Shown here: positions 36,388 to 45,198 of the stretch, piece by piece
Position numbering within the stretch: position 1 is the first letter of the stretch
Layout: the number at the start of each line of letters is the position of its first letter
Notes under the pieces: model-generated
What the model was told of the DNA's origin: nothing
What the model saw: only the letters and a program-made list of their open reading frames with translations
Databases searched by the model: none
Source: Nocardia goodfellowii
GTDB lineage: Bacteria; Actinomycetota; Actinomycetes; Mycobacteriales; Mycobacteriaceae
DNA length: 64,000 nucleotides
Assembly (NCBI RefSeq): GCF_017875645.1
Contig: NZ_JAGGMR010000001.1
Location: forward strand, 248,001-312,000
Direction: 5' to 3'
Program-made: the position numbers and the translations under genes

Positions 36388-37875
36388 TCAGCCGCTGGCT
36401 TTGCCGACGGTCTGCTGCGCCGGGTTGGGATCGGCCGCGACGCCGTCGTGGGCGACCATCGCTTCCTCGCGGCCCAAAGTCGGTCCGTTGGCGAGCAATC
36501 CGACGATCGGCCAGGGCGCCGGTTCGGGCTTCACGCCGGAATCGGTATCCATGCCGAGGGCTTTCTGCGCGTCGGCGTTCTTGATGCCGAAGCGGACGCC
36601 GGTGTCGGCGATGTAGAACATGCTGTCCTTGCGCCGGCTGTCTGGTTCGATGCCGGTGGTCTGGACGAAAGCGCCGGTGGCCGGCGGGATATAGACGGAG
36701 TCGGCGTTGGCGCCGGAGCCGTCGGCCTGCGCCAGCGGGACGGTCTTGGCGTTGTCCGGGATCGGCAACTTCACGCCGGTGAGGATATTGAGGTCGGCGC
36801 GCTTGCCGTCCTTGTTGTCGGCGGCTTCCGGGATGGGCTTCCAGGACATGCAGCTGACCAGCTGGTCGTCCTGCGGCACCAACTCCGGCGCGACGGCCGG
36901 ATAGTCCTCGACCTGCAGCGCCCGCGAGACATCCGCGGCCGTGCGCTCGGCCTGGCTGATGCGGGTGTCCTCGGAGATCTGCGGATTGGAGTTCCGGATG
37001 ATGTCGGCGGTCAGCTTCGATACCTGCTGCAGTCCGTCGGCCAGCACCACGTAGTACTTGTCGTTCTCCGTGGGCACCTGGACCACGTCACCGATGCGGT
37101 GATTGTTGATCGTGTAACTCACTGAGCCACCGCGGTTCTCGAACTTCGGCGCCTTCAGCGGCAGCACCTCGGGGATCGCGTTCAGCAGGCCTTCGCTGAC
37201 CTTCTGCACCTTCTCGCCGGTGATGCCGAGCGCGTCGGTGACGGCGCGTTCGTTCATGTCGACCTCGGCGCGCTTGCTGTCGTAGACCAGGTAGGTCTTG
37301 TCCTTGGCCTTCACCAGCAGCGCCTTACCCGCGGGCAGCACCGAGGCCTTCGCGCCCAGTTCCGGATTTCCGGCGACGACGGTGGTGGTCAGGTCGGTGC
37401 TGCCGGCGCCGGTACGGACATCACAGACGGACCAGGTGCGGCCCTTCCCGTCCTTGTCGAAACGCAGTGTGGCGGGCGCGCCGGGAATCCCGATCAACTG
37501 GCCGCGCGGCTTCTTGCCGAGTTCGGATTCTTTTACGGTGGCGGCCTTGCCCGATTCACCGGAGGCCAGCCGGGCCGAAGCGAGGTTCAACGCCGGGTGC
37601 ACGACATTGTCGATGACCACGTAGACACCGCCGGATTCCTTGCCGATCAGCAAGGTGTTGCTGCCGATTTTGTCCTGCGGGCGGAGCAGCGCCAGAATGC
37701 CGCAACCGGCCAGCACGACAATGCCCAGCACCAGGCCGACGCCGTAGGCGCGCGACTGGGAACGCATCGGATCGTGCAGCATGCGCACGTCCCGGCGCAC
37801 CAAGGCGTGCTCCATCCGCCGCACCAGGAAGCGGTAACCGCTCACCTGCCAGCGCGTAGTGGGTTTTGAAGGCAT
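36388..37875 (-). CDS. eccB: Type VII secretion protein EccB
   Basis: 495 residues. A conserved cytosolic N-terminus (TTRWQVSGYRFLVRRMEHAL, then a DPMRSQSRA stretch) leads into one membrane helix (GVGLVLGIVVLAGCGILALL, near 45-64) and a large extracytoplasmic domain with the repeats and two cysteines of the EccB family. EccB forms the periplasmic part of the ESX complex. GGGAGG precedes the ATG. It is separated from eccD-mycP by three unrelated genes and is divergent from eccE. Confidence 0.95.
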   Translation of the reverse strand: MPSKPTTRWQVSGYRFLVRRMEHALVRRDVRMLHDPMRSQSRAYGVGLVLGIVVLAGCGILALLRPQDKIGSNTLLIGKESGGVYVVIDNVVHPALNLASARLASGESGKAATVKESELGKKPRGQLIGIPGAPATLRFDKDGKGRTWSVCDVRTGAGSTDLTTTVVAGNPELGAKASVLPAGKALLVKAKDKTYLVYDSKRAEVDMNERAVTDALGITGEKVQKVSEGLLNAIPEVLPLKAPKFENRGGSVSYTINNHRIGDVVQVPTENDKYYVVLADGLQQVSKLTADIIRNSNPQISEDTRISQAERTAADVSRALQVEDYPAVAPELVPQDDQLVSCMSWKPIPEAADNKDGKRADLNILTGVKLPIPDNAKTVPLAQADGSGANADSVYIPPATGAFVQTTGIEPDSRRKDSMFYIADTGVRFGIKNADAQKALGMDTDSGVKPEPAPWPIVGLLANGPTLGREEAMVAHDGVAADPNPAQQTVGKASG

Positions 37876-37984
37876 CTTTCCTCCCCCGAACAGTGCTCAC
37901 GTTCGGGCAACACAGTACAGTTTCCGGGGAGTCTTGTTCAGCTCGGCCAGTAGATGACGGCCGATACCGGGTACTTGGGGGACG

Positions 37985-39664
37985 ATGATGGCTGCATCTA
38001 TTGAATCGAATACAGCCACCGGGGCCGGGCCGCGCCCACTTTTCGGCCGGATCTCGTTACAGAACCTCCTCGTCGCCCAGGTCATCGCCCTGATAGTGGG
38101 TCTGGTCGCGCTGCTGTTCGGACTCGACAAGTGGATCGCACTGGGCATTGCCGTTGTGTCGGCACTGATTCCGCTGATCCCGATCGCCAAGCGCACCATG
38201 CTCGACTGGATCGCCACCTGGTGGCGCTACCTCACCAAGACCGATTACCAGATCGGCGACACCGTCGACTTCCGCGGGCCCGACGACCGTTCCCTCGGCC
38301 TGTATTGGGACGGCAGCCGCGTCGTCACCGTCGTCGAGGTGCTGCCGCCGCGTGGCGGGTTGACTCGGATCTCGTCCTCCACGGTGCACGCCTCGCACCT
38401 GCTGCCGCTGCCCGAACTGGCGAAGTGCCTGAACCAGCACGACATTCTGCTGAGCGGCATCGACATCATCAGCCACGGCCACCGCAGCCGGGCCGGCACC
38501 CCGGCCGGCAAGATCTACGAATCCCTGCTCGGCCCCCTGCCCGCCACCGCGCACCGCGCCGTGTGGCTGGCGATCAGCTTCGACGCGATCAACTGCCCCG
38601 AGGCCGCGGCCCGGCGCGGCGGTGGCACCGAGGGCGCCTCACGCGCGGTAACCATTGCGACGCAACGGATTATGCGCACACTGGAAGACGCCGACTGCAA
38701 CGCCCGCATCCTCACCGCTCCGGAAATCCGCAAGGCCGTTCTGCAGATCACCGCGGGCTTCGATCCACGCAACCTGACCCACCGCTGGCGCTACGCCGAG
38801 ATCGGGAACGCCGTGAACATCGGCGCGGCCGTCGACCCCAAGCGCCTCGGCTCGGATCTGCTGGCCCAGCTGTGGGTCGCGCCCTCGCGCGGCACGACCG
38901 TCGCGGTGCGGCTGCGCCCGGGTAGCTCCGCGGAGACCGTAAGCATCGGCGCCGCTTGGCGTTTGACCGCCCGGGAACTGCCGGAACGCTCGAAGCTCAA
39001 GGGCATGATCTCGATGGCCGGACGGCACCGCGACGGACTGCTCGCACACATGCCGCTGGCCGCGCCCGGCGTCGACGACACCGTCCCGATGACCGAGTAC
39101 CCGATCGATGTGATCGGCGCGCTGCATCTGCCGTCCTCGGGCTGCGGCCAGCTGATCGGTTCCGACGAAGAGAACCAGGGCGTGGCGGTTCGCATTATCG
39201 GACAAGGCATTTCGACCGTCTACGTGGCGGGCGAACTGTACCTGGCGCAGCAGCTGGTGTTCCGTGCGCTGGCCGTCGGTGAGCGCATCCTGATCCGCAC
39301 CGACCGCGCGCACGCCTGGGAACAGCTGGTGCAGACCGTCGGAAACCCGGAACGACTCACCATCGCCGTCGAAACCCACCAGTCCGACGCGGGATTCACC
39401 GCCACGGTGGTCGACGGCGTGCTCGCACCCGCCCCGCACGCCGGTGTCACGACGATCTATGTCACCGGCGACCCGATGGGCTGGCCCGCCACCCGCCCCG
39501 ACCTGTCGATCCACCAGCCCGGCGCCATCGGCAACCACGTCATCCTGCGGACGGGCACCGCGCAGGTCGACCTGACACTGGTCTCGATTCCCCGCGAAGC
39601 CACCTACATCGGCCATCCGCGCGGCCGCCAGCGCCAGATGCAGGGCGCCGGTCCGGGGCACTGA
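37985..39664 (+). CDS. eccE: Type VII secretion protein EccE
   Basis: 559 residues. Two adjacent membrane helices near residues 22-60 (NLLVAQVIALIVGLVALLFG and the next segment) are followed by a large soluble region with the EccE-type core (TDYQIGDTVDFRGPDDRSLG). EccE sits at the edge of the ESX membrane complex. ESX-4 of M. tuberculosis lacks eccE whereas some other ESX-4 systems keep it, so its presence marks a complete ancestral-type set. Two ATGs in tandem start the gene; divergent from eccB by 109 bases. Confidence 0.9.
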   Translation: MMAASIESNTATGAGPRPLFGRISLQNLLVAQVIALIVGLVALLFGLDKWIALGIAVVSALIPLIPIAKRTMLDWIATWWRYLTKTDYQIGDTVDFRGPDDRSLGLYWDGSRVVTVVEVLPPRGGLTRISSSTVHASHLLPLPELAKCLNQHDILLSGIDIISHGHRSRAGTPAGKIYESLLGPLPATAHRAVWLAISFDAINCPEAAARRGGGTEGASRAVTIATQRIMRTLEDADCNARILTAPEIRKAVLQITAGFDPRNLTHRWRYAEIGNAVNIGAAVDPKRLGSDLLAQLWVAPSRGTTVAVRLRPGSSAETVSIGAAWRLTARELPERSKLKGMISMAGRHRDGLLAHMPLAAPGVDDTVPMTEYPIDVIGALHLPSSGCGQLIGSDEENQGVAVRIIGQGISTVYVAGELYLAQQLVFRALAVGERILIRTDRAHAWEQLVQTVGNPERLTIAVETHQSDAGFTATVVDGVLAPAPHAGVTTIYVTGDPMGWPATRPDLSIHQPGAIGNHVILRTGTAQVDLTLVSIPREATYIGHPRGRQRQMQGAGPGH

Positions 39665-39759
39665 CCTCGTCCACTGTCCCGGTTTTCAGTTTCAACGAGC
39701 GAAGGCCGTGTGTCGGACGGGTTGCGGTGTGCTGATTTCGCTTCCTGGGGACCCGGGCG

Positions 39760-40083
39760 ATGAATTCACCGGCTCAGTCGAGTCCTATCTTCATGCTGAT
39801 AATTGCCGGATACGTGACAGTGCCAGCCGAACGCCGCGAGGAATACGTCACCGCCTTTGCCGATCTGGTCCGTCGCGCACGGGCCGCCGCCGGTTGTCTC
39901 GACGTCGCCATCACCGCCGATCCGGTGGATCCGGCGCGCGTGTACAACTTCGAGCGCTGGGAATCGCGGGCACATCTGGACGCATGGCGCGCCATCGCGC
40001 ACGCACCGGACACCGGTATCCCCTTCGAGGGCAACCATGTGATGCTCTACGAGATCGCCGACGTGCAACCGCCGTTCAGCTGA
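39760..40083 (+). CDS. Antibiotic biosynthesis monooxygenase (ABM) domain protein
   Basis: 107 residues, a single ABM ferredoxin-like domain: IIAGYVTVPAERREEYVTAF at the start, a central CLDVAITADPVD strand region and FERWESRAHLDAW, the usual motif. Members act as cofactor-free oxygenases, heme-degrading enzymes or have no known activity. An ATG at 39793 (MLIIAGYV) is an alternative start nearer the domain edge. It converges on the FMN reductase gene five bases away. Confidence 0.75.
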   Translation: MNSPAQSSPIFMLIIAGYVTVPAERREEYVTAFADLVRRARAAAGCLDVAITADPVDPARVYNFERWESRAHLDAWRAIAHAPDTGIPFEGNHVMLYEIADVQPPFS

Positions 40084-40088
40084 GACGG

Positions 40089-40649
40089 TCAGCCGGGGTA
40101 CGGAGATGCGCTGCGGGCTGACCGGAGAGTGGTTGCCCACCAGGCCAGTTGGGTGAGTAGACGTTCGGCGGCGTCGATCGCGGCGCCGTCGTGAGTCCGG
40201 CCTTCCTGGTCGAATTGTTTCTTCGCCTGGTGGAAGCTGACGGTTTCACGGGCCGAGACCATGTGGAGTTCGGCGACGACCTGACGGAGTTGTTCGACTG
40301 CCCGCAGGCCGCCGGAAAGGCCGCCGTAGGAGACGAATCCGATCGGCTTGGCGCGCCATTCGCGTTTCGCGCTGTCGAAGGCGGTTTTGAGGGAGGCCGG
40401 GTAGCCGTGGTTGTATTCGGAGGTCACCGCGACGAACGCGTCGGCGGCGGCCAGGCGAGCGCGGAAGGCGTCGACCTCGGGGGTGACGGTCAGGTTGCCG
40501 GGCAGGCCGGCGTCGATGAGATCGATTGTGCCGGTGTCGAATTCCGGCCGCGATCGCGCCGCACGCACGAACCAGTCGGCGACCACGGGAGCGAAACGCT
40601 CCGGTCGCGTACTGGCGACGATCACCTCGAGCCGCAACGGGTTGTCCAC
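40089..40649 (-). CDS. NADPH-dependent FMN reductase
   Basis: 186 residues of flavodoxin-like fold. The phosphate-binding loop is VIVASTRPERFAP near residues 9-21, VAVTSEYNHGYPASLKTAFD is the flavin-site signature (near 73-92), and SYGGLSGGLRAVEQLR follows. It reduces FMN or quinone-type acceptors with NADPH in the cytosol. The start is a GTG. No redox partner is obvious apart from the convergent monooxygenase-like gene. Confidence 0.85.
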   Translation of the reverse strand: MDNPLRLEVIVASTRPERFAPVVADWFVRAARSRPEFDTGTIDLIDAGLPGNLTVTPEVDAFRARLAAADAFVAVTSEYNHGYPASLKTAFDSAKREWRAKPIGFVSYGGLSGGLRAVEQLRQVVAELHMVSARETVSFHQAKKQFDQEGRTHDGAAIDAAERLLTQLAWWATTLRSARSASPYPG

Positions 40650-40734
40650 CCGGGGAGCCTAACCCGCAGCACGCCCGATGGCCGGGACATGCCCGCTGGG
40701 CGCTGCTACGGCCGAGGCGGACAGCACCGCCGAA

Positions 40735-41778
40735 TCACGGCTCGCTGCCGACCGGACGAGTGGTCTCCACCACCGAAAGCGGCTGAGCGGCGGCATATTC
40801 GGCGAGTCCGACGCGAGGCGGGATGGTGGCGGTGAAGCCCAGCGCATGGTGCGCGCGGACGGGGGCGGCGACGAAGTGGCGTACGTCCGGGAGGCGGTAC
40901 TGGCCGGTGACGATCGGCTCCGGGCCACCCTGCGCCTTGGCCATGATGGATGCCACTTCCCAGATCGTGACGGGGTTGCCGGAGGCGATGTTCAGGGGGA
41001 CGAAGCCGGGGAGGGCGCGTTCCACGGCGGCCAGGGTGGCGGACACGGCGTCGGTGATGTGCACGAAATCGCGCACCTGGCCGCCGTCTTCGAAGACGTG
41101 CGGTACGGAGCCGGCGGCGAGAGCGGCGCGGAATCGCGCGGGTAGACCCGTGTGTGCGCCTTCCCCGTATACCGAATGGAATCGCAGGACGGTGACCGCG
41201 GCGCCCGTGGACAATCCCCAGGCGAACGCGTAGTTCTCCTGGGCCGCCTTGCTCGCCGGGTAGAAACCGCGGGGCCGCGGTGGCGCGTCCTCGCCGACCG
41301 GCTCCCACGTCAGGATCTCGCCGGTGCGCGGAGCACGGTGATCGAACAGGCCACGATCCAGGTCGGCGCGCAGGCGCAGGCCGGGGAAGAACGGGCCGCC
41401 GCGCACCGTCCGGTACCGGCCTTCACCGTAGACACCGGTCGAGGACGCCAGCACCAGCCGGCGAGTCTTCGACTCCGCCATCGCCGTCAGCAACGCCACC
41501 GTGCCCTGGTCATTGTGAATGGCGTAATCGCTTGGGTCGCAGTCGTTTACAGTCTGCGCGGCGAAATGGCAGACGACATCGACCCCGCGCAGCACCGGCA
41601 CGAGCGCCGCCACGTCGCGCACGTCGACGCGCGCGACGCCCTCCGGCGGCACCGCACCGGCACCGTGCACGGCCTCGGTCAGCAGGTCGATGCCGGTGAC
41701 CTCGTGACCCGCTTCGGACAACGCCTGGTACACATACGATCCGAGGAAACCGGCGGCCCCGGTTACCAGTACCTTCAT
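40735..41778 (-). CDS. NAD-dependent epimerase/dehydratase (GalE3-like)
   Basis: 347 residues of the extended SDR family: TGAAGFLGSYVY Rossmann motif at residue 6, ASSTGVYGEG, and the catalytic YPASK near residue 180. The second of two tandem ATGs is chosen because GGTGG is five bases upstream. In M. tuberculosis an epimerase annotated galE3 is next to the MTA phosphorylase-like gene Rv0535, and the same pair occurs here. The sugar nucleotide substrate is not established. Confidence 0.82.
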   Translation of the reverse strand: MKVLVTGAAGFLGSYVYQALSEAGHEVTGIDLLTEAVHGAGAVPPEGVARVDVRDVAALVPVLRGVDVVCHFAAQTVNDCDPSDYAIHNDQGTVALLTAMAESKTRRLVLASSTGVYGEGRYRTVRGGPFFPGLRLRADLDRGLFDHRAPRTGEILTWEPVGEDAPPRPRGFYPASKAAQENYAFAWGLSTGAAVTVLRFHSVYGEGAHTGLPARFRAALAAGSVPHVFEDGGQVRDFVHITDAVSATLAAVERALPGFVPLNIASGNPVTIWEVASIMAKAQGGPEPIVTGQYRLPDVRHFVAAPVRAHHALGFTATIPPRVGLAEYAAAQPLSVVETTRPVGSEP

Positions 41779-41912
41779 CATGTCCACCCGCGTCCCGGCG
41801 CCGGAGGGCTTCCGGCTAGCTCACCGCATCATGGTAGATCGCACCGGGGCGACACTCCGGCGTAACGCCGGACAGGCGACCGGCCACCCCGATGTCCAGC
41901 CGCGCCAACGGT

Positions 41913-42722
41913 TTACGGGAGCTCGAACGGCAGTGAAACACCCGCGTGGACGCGGCAGCGGTCGCAGGTGTCGGTGCCGTCGACCCCGGCGACCGCACCG
42001 CGGATCAGTTCCTTGAACGGCTCGAGATTGCGCTTGAATTCGGCGAAGACGTCGACGGCGTGCACCCCGTCGCCCTCTTCCAGTCCCGCATCCAGATCGG
42101 TGACCAAAGCGACTGCGGCGTAGCACATTTCGAGTTCGCGGGCGAGGACCGCTTCGGGGTGGCCGGTCATATTGACCAGATCCCAGCCCTGACCGGCGAA
42201 CCAACGGCTCTCCGCGCGCGTGGAGAAGCGCGGGCCCTGCACCACGACCATGGTGCCGGACGGCTGGACCGCAAGCGACGGGGATTCGGATTTGATTGCG
42301 GCGGTGCGCAGTTCGTCGCAGTACGGGTCGGCGAAGGAGACGTGCACGCCTCCACCGTCGAAGAAGGTCTGCGGGCGGCCCGAGGTCCGGTCGACCAGCT
42401 GATCCGGCACCGCCACCGTGCCCGGCCCCCAGTCGGCGCGCAGGCTGCCCACCGCGCACGGCGCGAAGATCCGCCGCACGCCGAGCGTGCGCAGCGCCCA
42501 CATATTGGCCTGGTACGGCAGCGTGTGCGGCGCGAACTCGTGCTGCTTGCCGTGGCGCGGAATGAACGCCACCGCGCGGCCCTCGACCTCGCCGATGGCG
42601 ACAGGCGCGCTCGGCTTGCCATACGGAGTGTCGATCTCGACATGGGTGGCGTCGTTGTCGAAGAAGTCATAGAAACCACTGCCGCCGATGACAGCGAGGG
42701 CAGGCCGGGGATGCGAACTCAT
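41913..42722 (-). CDS. mtnP: S-methyl-5'-thioadenosine phosphorylase
   Basis: 269 residues of the purine nucleoside/MTA phosphorylase family (PNP/UDP type 2). GGSGFY near residue 14, PRHGKQHEFAPHTLPYQANMWAL, the NMTGHPEAVLARELE nucleoside-binding region and EMCYAAVALVTDLD are diagnostic. It cleaves methylthioadenosine to adenine and methylthioribose-1-phosphate for methionine and purine salvage. The C-terminus has CDRC, as in some thermostable or actinobacterial members. The ATG was chosen where homology starts; upstream in-frame sequence is low-complexity. Confidence 0.88.
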   Translation of the reverse strand: MSSHPRPALAVIGGSGFYDFFDNDATHVEIDTPYGKPSAPVAIGEVEGRAVAFIPRHGKQHEFAPHTLPYQANMWALRTLGVRRIFAPCAVGSLRADWGPGTVAVPDQLVDRTSGRPQTFFDGGGVHVSFADPYCDELRTAAIKSESPSLAVQPSGTMVVVQGPRFSTRAESRWFAGQGWDLVNMTGHPEAVLARELEMCYAAVALVTDLDAGLEEGDGVHAVDVFAEFKRNLEPFKELIRGAVAGVDGTDTCDRCRVHAGVSLPFELP

Positions 42723-42840
42723 GCATGGAATTCTCTCGTTCCACGGTGCGGGACGCACAGCGGGGGGCCGTCGACCCGGCCGACTCCTGCGTCCACCGCT
42801 GCGCAAAGATGGGATGACTTGGTTCGGGATGAGGTGGGTT

Positions 42841-43794
42841 GTGACGCGGGCGCGGGCTGGTGTGTGGCTGACGGTGGCGAGTGGGCTGGCGTTCGCCAGT
42901 TCGGGGTCGTTCGCGAAGTCGGTGCTGGGGGCGGACTGGTCGCCGGGCGCGGTGCTGGCGATTCGATTGACCGGGGCCGCGGCGGTGCTGCTGGTGCTGG
43001 CCGCGTGGTGGGATCCGGCCGGACTGCGCGCGAGTGTGCGGCACACCCGGGCGATCATCGCGTTCGGCGTGGTCGCGATCACCGGTGTGCAGGCGACGTT
43101 CTTCCTGTCGCTGGAGTATTTGCAGGTTGGCGTTTCGCTGATGATCCAATTCCTGGCGCCGATCGCGGTGATCGGATGGAACTGGTTGGTGCGCGGGCAG
43201 CGGCCGAGCGCCGCGACGATGGTGGGCGCGGTCCTCGCGATCGGCGGTGCGGCGCTGGTCATCAATGTGTTCGACGCGGGCGCGCTGAGTCTGCCCGGTC
43301 TGGGCTGGGCCGGGTTGTCGATGGTGTGCAACGCGGCGCTGTTCCTGTTGTCCGAGCGTGTGACGGCCGAGGTGCGGCCGGTGGTACTGCTCGCGACGGG
43401 GCTTACCGTGGCGGCCGCGACCAGCTGGATTCTCGCTGTCGCGCAGGTGCTTCCGGTGCACATCGGGGCCGGGACCGTCACGCTGGCCGAGCATCGGATT
43501 CCGGCGCCGCTGTCGCTGACCTTGCTGATTCTGATCAGCACGGTGATCGCCTACCTGTGTGGCGTGGCGGGTGCGGCGCGAATCGGGTCCACGCTCATGT
43601 CGTTGATCCTGCTCTGCGAGGTCATGTTCGCGGTGGTGCTGTCGTGGCTGCTGCTCGGCGAGGCGGTTGCGCCGATCCAACTGGCCGGCAGCGTGGTGGT
43701 GATCGGCGGGATCGCGCTGGCGCAGCGGGGTCGCGGCGCGGACCTGGACCCGCACGGCCTCACCGACGCACTGGACGCACCGGCGCGCACCTGA
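42841..43794 (+). CDS. EamA/DMT-superfamily permease
   Basis: About 317 residues with ten hydrophobic helices arranged as two EamA halves, the drug/metabolite transporter pattern (RhaT-like). Motifs include SGLAFASSGSFAKSVL in helix one and FLAPIAVIGWNWLVRGQRPS at the end of half one. GAGGTGGG lies six bases before the GTG at 42841; ATGs at 42829 and 42814 are alternatives. The substrate is unknown. It is divergent from mtnP. Confidence 0.85.
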   Translation: MTRARAGVWLTVASGLAFASSGSFAKSVLGADWSPGAVLAIRLTGAAAVLLVLAAWWDPAGLRASVRHTRAIIAFGVVAITGVQATFFLSLEYLQVGVSLMIQFLAPIAVIGWNWLVRGQRPSAATMVGAVLAIGGAALVINVFDAGALSLPGLGWAGLSMVCNAALFLLSERVTAEVRPVVLLATGLTVAAATSWILAVAQVLPVHIGAGTVTLAEHRIPAPLSLTLLILISTVIAYLCGVAGAARIGSTLMSLILLCEVMFAVVLSWLLLGEAVAPIQLAGSVVVIGGIALAQRGRGADLDPHGLTDALDAPART

Positions 43795-43812
43795 CAAGTC
43801 CCAGCTTCCCCT

Positions 43813-43829
43813 GTACCCTAGGGGGGTAT
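43813..43829. promoter_or_regulatory. CsoR/RcnR-type operator-like site upstream of the metal-sensor gene
   Basis: GTACCCTAGGGGGGTAT is a near-palindrome made of TACC and GGTA ends around a C/G tract, the style of sites bound by CsoR-RcnR regulators. It lies about 72 bases before the csoR-like start codon, suggesting autoregulation. Confidence 0.55.
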
Positions 43830-43900
43830 CACGACACGACCGGAGCGCCCCGCGTCTGCGAAGATTCAACCCGGCCACTGCTAGGACGAGGAGAACACCG

Positions 43901-44221
43901 GTGACAAGCACCCCGGAAACCGGCGGACACGACCACTCCGCCCACGGTTACATCACCGCCAAGGACGACTACCTCAAGCGGCTGCGCCGGATCGAGGGCC
44001 AGGCCCGCGGCCTGCAGCGCATGGTCGAAGAAGAGAAATACTGCATCGACATCCTCACCCAGGTCTCCGCGATGACGAAGGCGCTGCAAGCCGTCGCCAT
44101 GGGCTTGCTCGAAGACCACATCAGCCACTGCGTGGTCGACGCCGCCGTCGCCGGCGGCCCCGAAGCCGAAGCGAAGATCAAGGAAGCCACCGACGCCATC
44201 GCCCGCCTCGTCCGCTCCTGA
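43901..44221 (+). CDS. csoR: CsoR-family metal-sensing repressor
   Basis: 106 residues of the all-helical DUF156 family, with RLRRIEGQARGLQRM near residue 27. The ligand set C48, H73 and C77 has exactly the 25- and 4-residue spacing of copper-sensing CsoR (C36, H61, C65 in M. tuberculosis), so copper(I) is the most likely signal. The N-terminus is His-rich (HDHSAH). The product should repress until metal binds. No copper exporter or chaperone gene is adjacent, so targets other than itself lie elsewhere. GTG start with GAGGAG upstream. Confidence 0.88.
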   Translation: MTSTPETGGHDHSAHGYITAKDDYLKRLRRIEGQARGLQRMVEEEKYCIDILTQVSAMTKALQAVAMGLLEDHISHCVVDAAVAGGPEAEAKIKEATDAIARLVRS

Positions 44222-44231
44222 CAGCTCGCGG

Positions 44232-45137
44232 TCAGCCGTGATGTCGGCGGTACACCTCGGCAGCGCCGGGGTGCAGGGCGATCGACCCGGTGCCGGTCAG
44301 GGAACGGGCGTCCAGGAACTGCGTGCCTGCGGCTTCGGCGGGCACCAGCGCGTCGGCGCGCGTGAGCAACAGGTCGACGATCGCGGCCGCGGCCGCGTCC
44401 GGCAGGGTCGGCGCGGCGAGTAGCAGGTTGGCGACACCGATCGTGTGCACCGCGGAGCCGCCCGGGTAGGCGTCGGCGGGAATCTGTACGCGGTCGTAGA
44501 CATGCCCGAAGCGGGAACGCAGCGGTGCCGCCAGCTCATCGAGATCCAGCAGTCGCAGCCGCGGCACGGCCAGCGCGCCCGTCGGCACCCCGCCGGCCCA
44601 CAACAGCGCGTCCACGCCGCCGGAATCCAAGGCCGCCACCGCATTCCGCAGCCCACGATGCTCGACAGTGACATCCACGCCCGGCTCGAACCCGGCCGCC
44701 CACAGCAGCCGCTCGCCGGTCAGCGCGGCGCCCGACCCCACCGCCCCCAGATTCACCCGGGTACCCCGCAGATCGGCCACCCGCCGAATCGGACTGTCCG
44801 CCCGCACCGCCAACTGCAAATAGTTCTCGTACACCCGCCCCAGCGCCAGCACCTGCTCGCCGCCCTCGATCGAATCCACCAGTGCGAGAGCGGCATCCAC
44901 CTCCCCGCGCACCAGCATCGTCAAATTCGTCCGCGACCCATAGGTGTCGATCGGATCGATCCGAACCGTCCCCGCCTGGTCCGCCACCTCAGCCAGCAAC
45001 CGCGCGAACGCGTTATAGAACCCACCGGGCTCCCCCGACCCGAGCCGCACGGTCCCCACCCCGGAATTCACTCCGCACCCGGCCACCCCGGCCACCAACC
45101 CGGCAGCGGCCAGTCCCAGAAATCCACGCCGATCCAT
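44232..45137 (-). CDS. TAXI-family TRAP transporter solute-binding lipoprotein
   Basis: 301 residues. The N-terminus DRRGFLGLAAAGLVAGVAGC combines a twin-arginine-like start with a lipobox. The mature part opens with VRLGSGEPGGFYNAFARLL and contains GTRVNLGAVGSGA, the TAXI solute-binding pattern. The ligand is unknown, often a carboxylate. No TRAP membrane subunit is adjacent. GGGAGTG lies before the ATG. It follows the histidine kinase gene by 61 bases and may be a periplasmic sensor for it, as in some tripartite sensing systems. Confidence 0.85.
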   Translation of the reverse strand: MDRRGFLGLAAAGLVAGVAGCGVNSGVGTVRLGSGEPGGFYNAFARLLAEVADQAGTVRIDPIDTYGSRTNLTMLVRGEVDAALALVDSIEGGEQVLALGRVYENYLQLAVRADSPIRRVADLRGTRVNLGAVGSGAALTGERLLWAAGFEPGVDVTVEHRGLRNAVAALDSGGVDALLWAGGVPTGALAVPRLRLLDLDELAAPLRSRFGHVYDRVQIPADAYPGGSAVHTIGVANLLLAAPTLPDAAAAAIVDLLLTRADALVPAEAAGTQFLDARSLTGTGSIALHPGAAEVYRRHHG

Positions 45138-45198
45138 CACATCAACACTCCCGAACGCGCGGCGAGTGACAGTTGATCGAAGCGAAAGCCGAGGTCGT

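Noticed and set aside
41946..43904. Plus-strand frame of about 650 codons spanning mtnP and the DMT permease
   Set aside because: It overlaps two well-supported genes and its product is Gly/Arg/Ala low-complexity.
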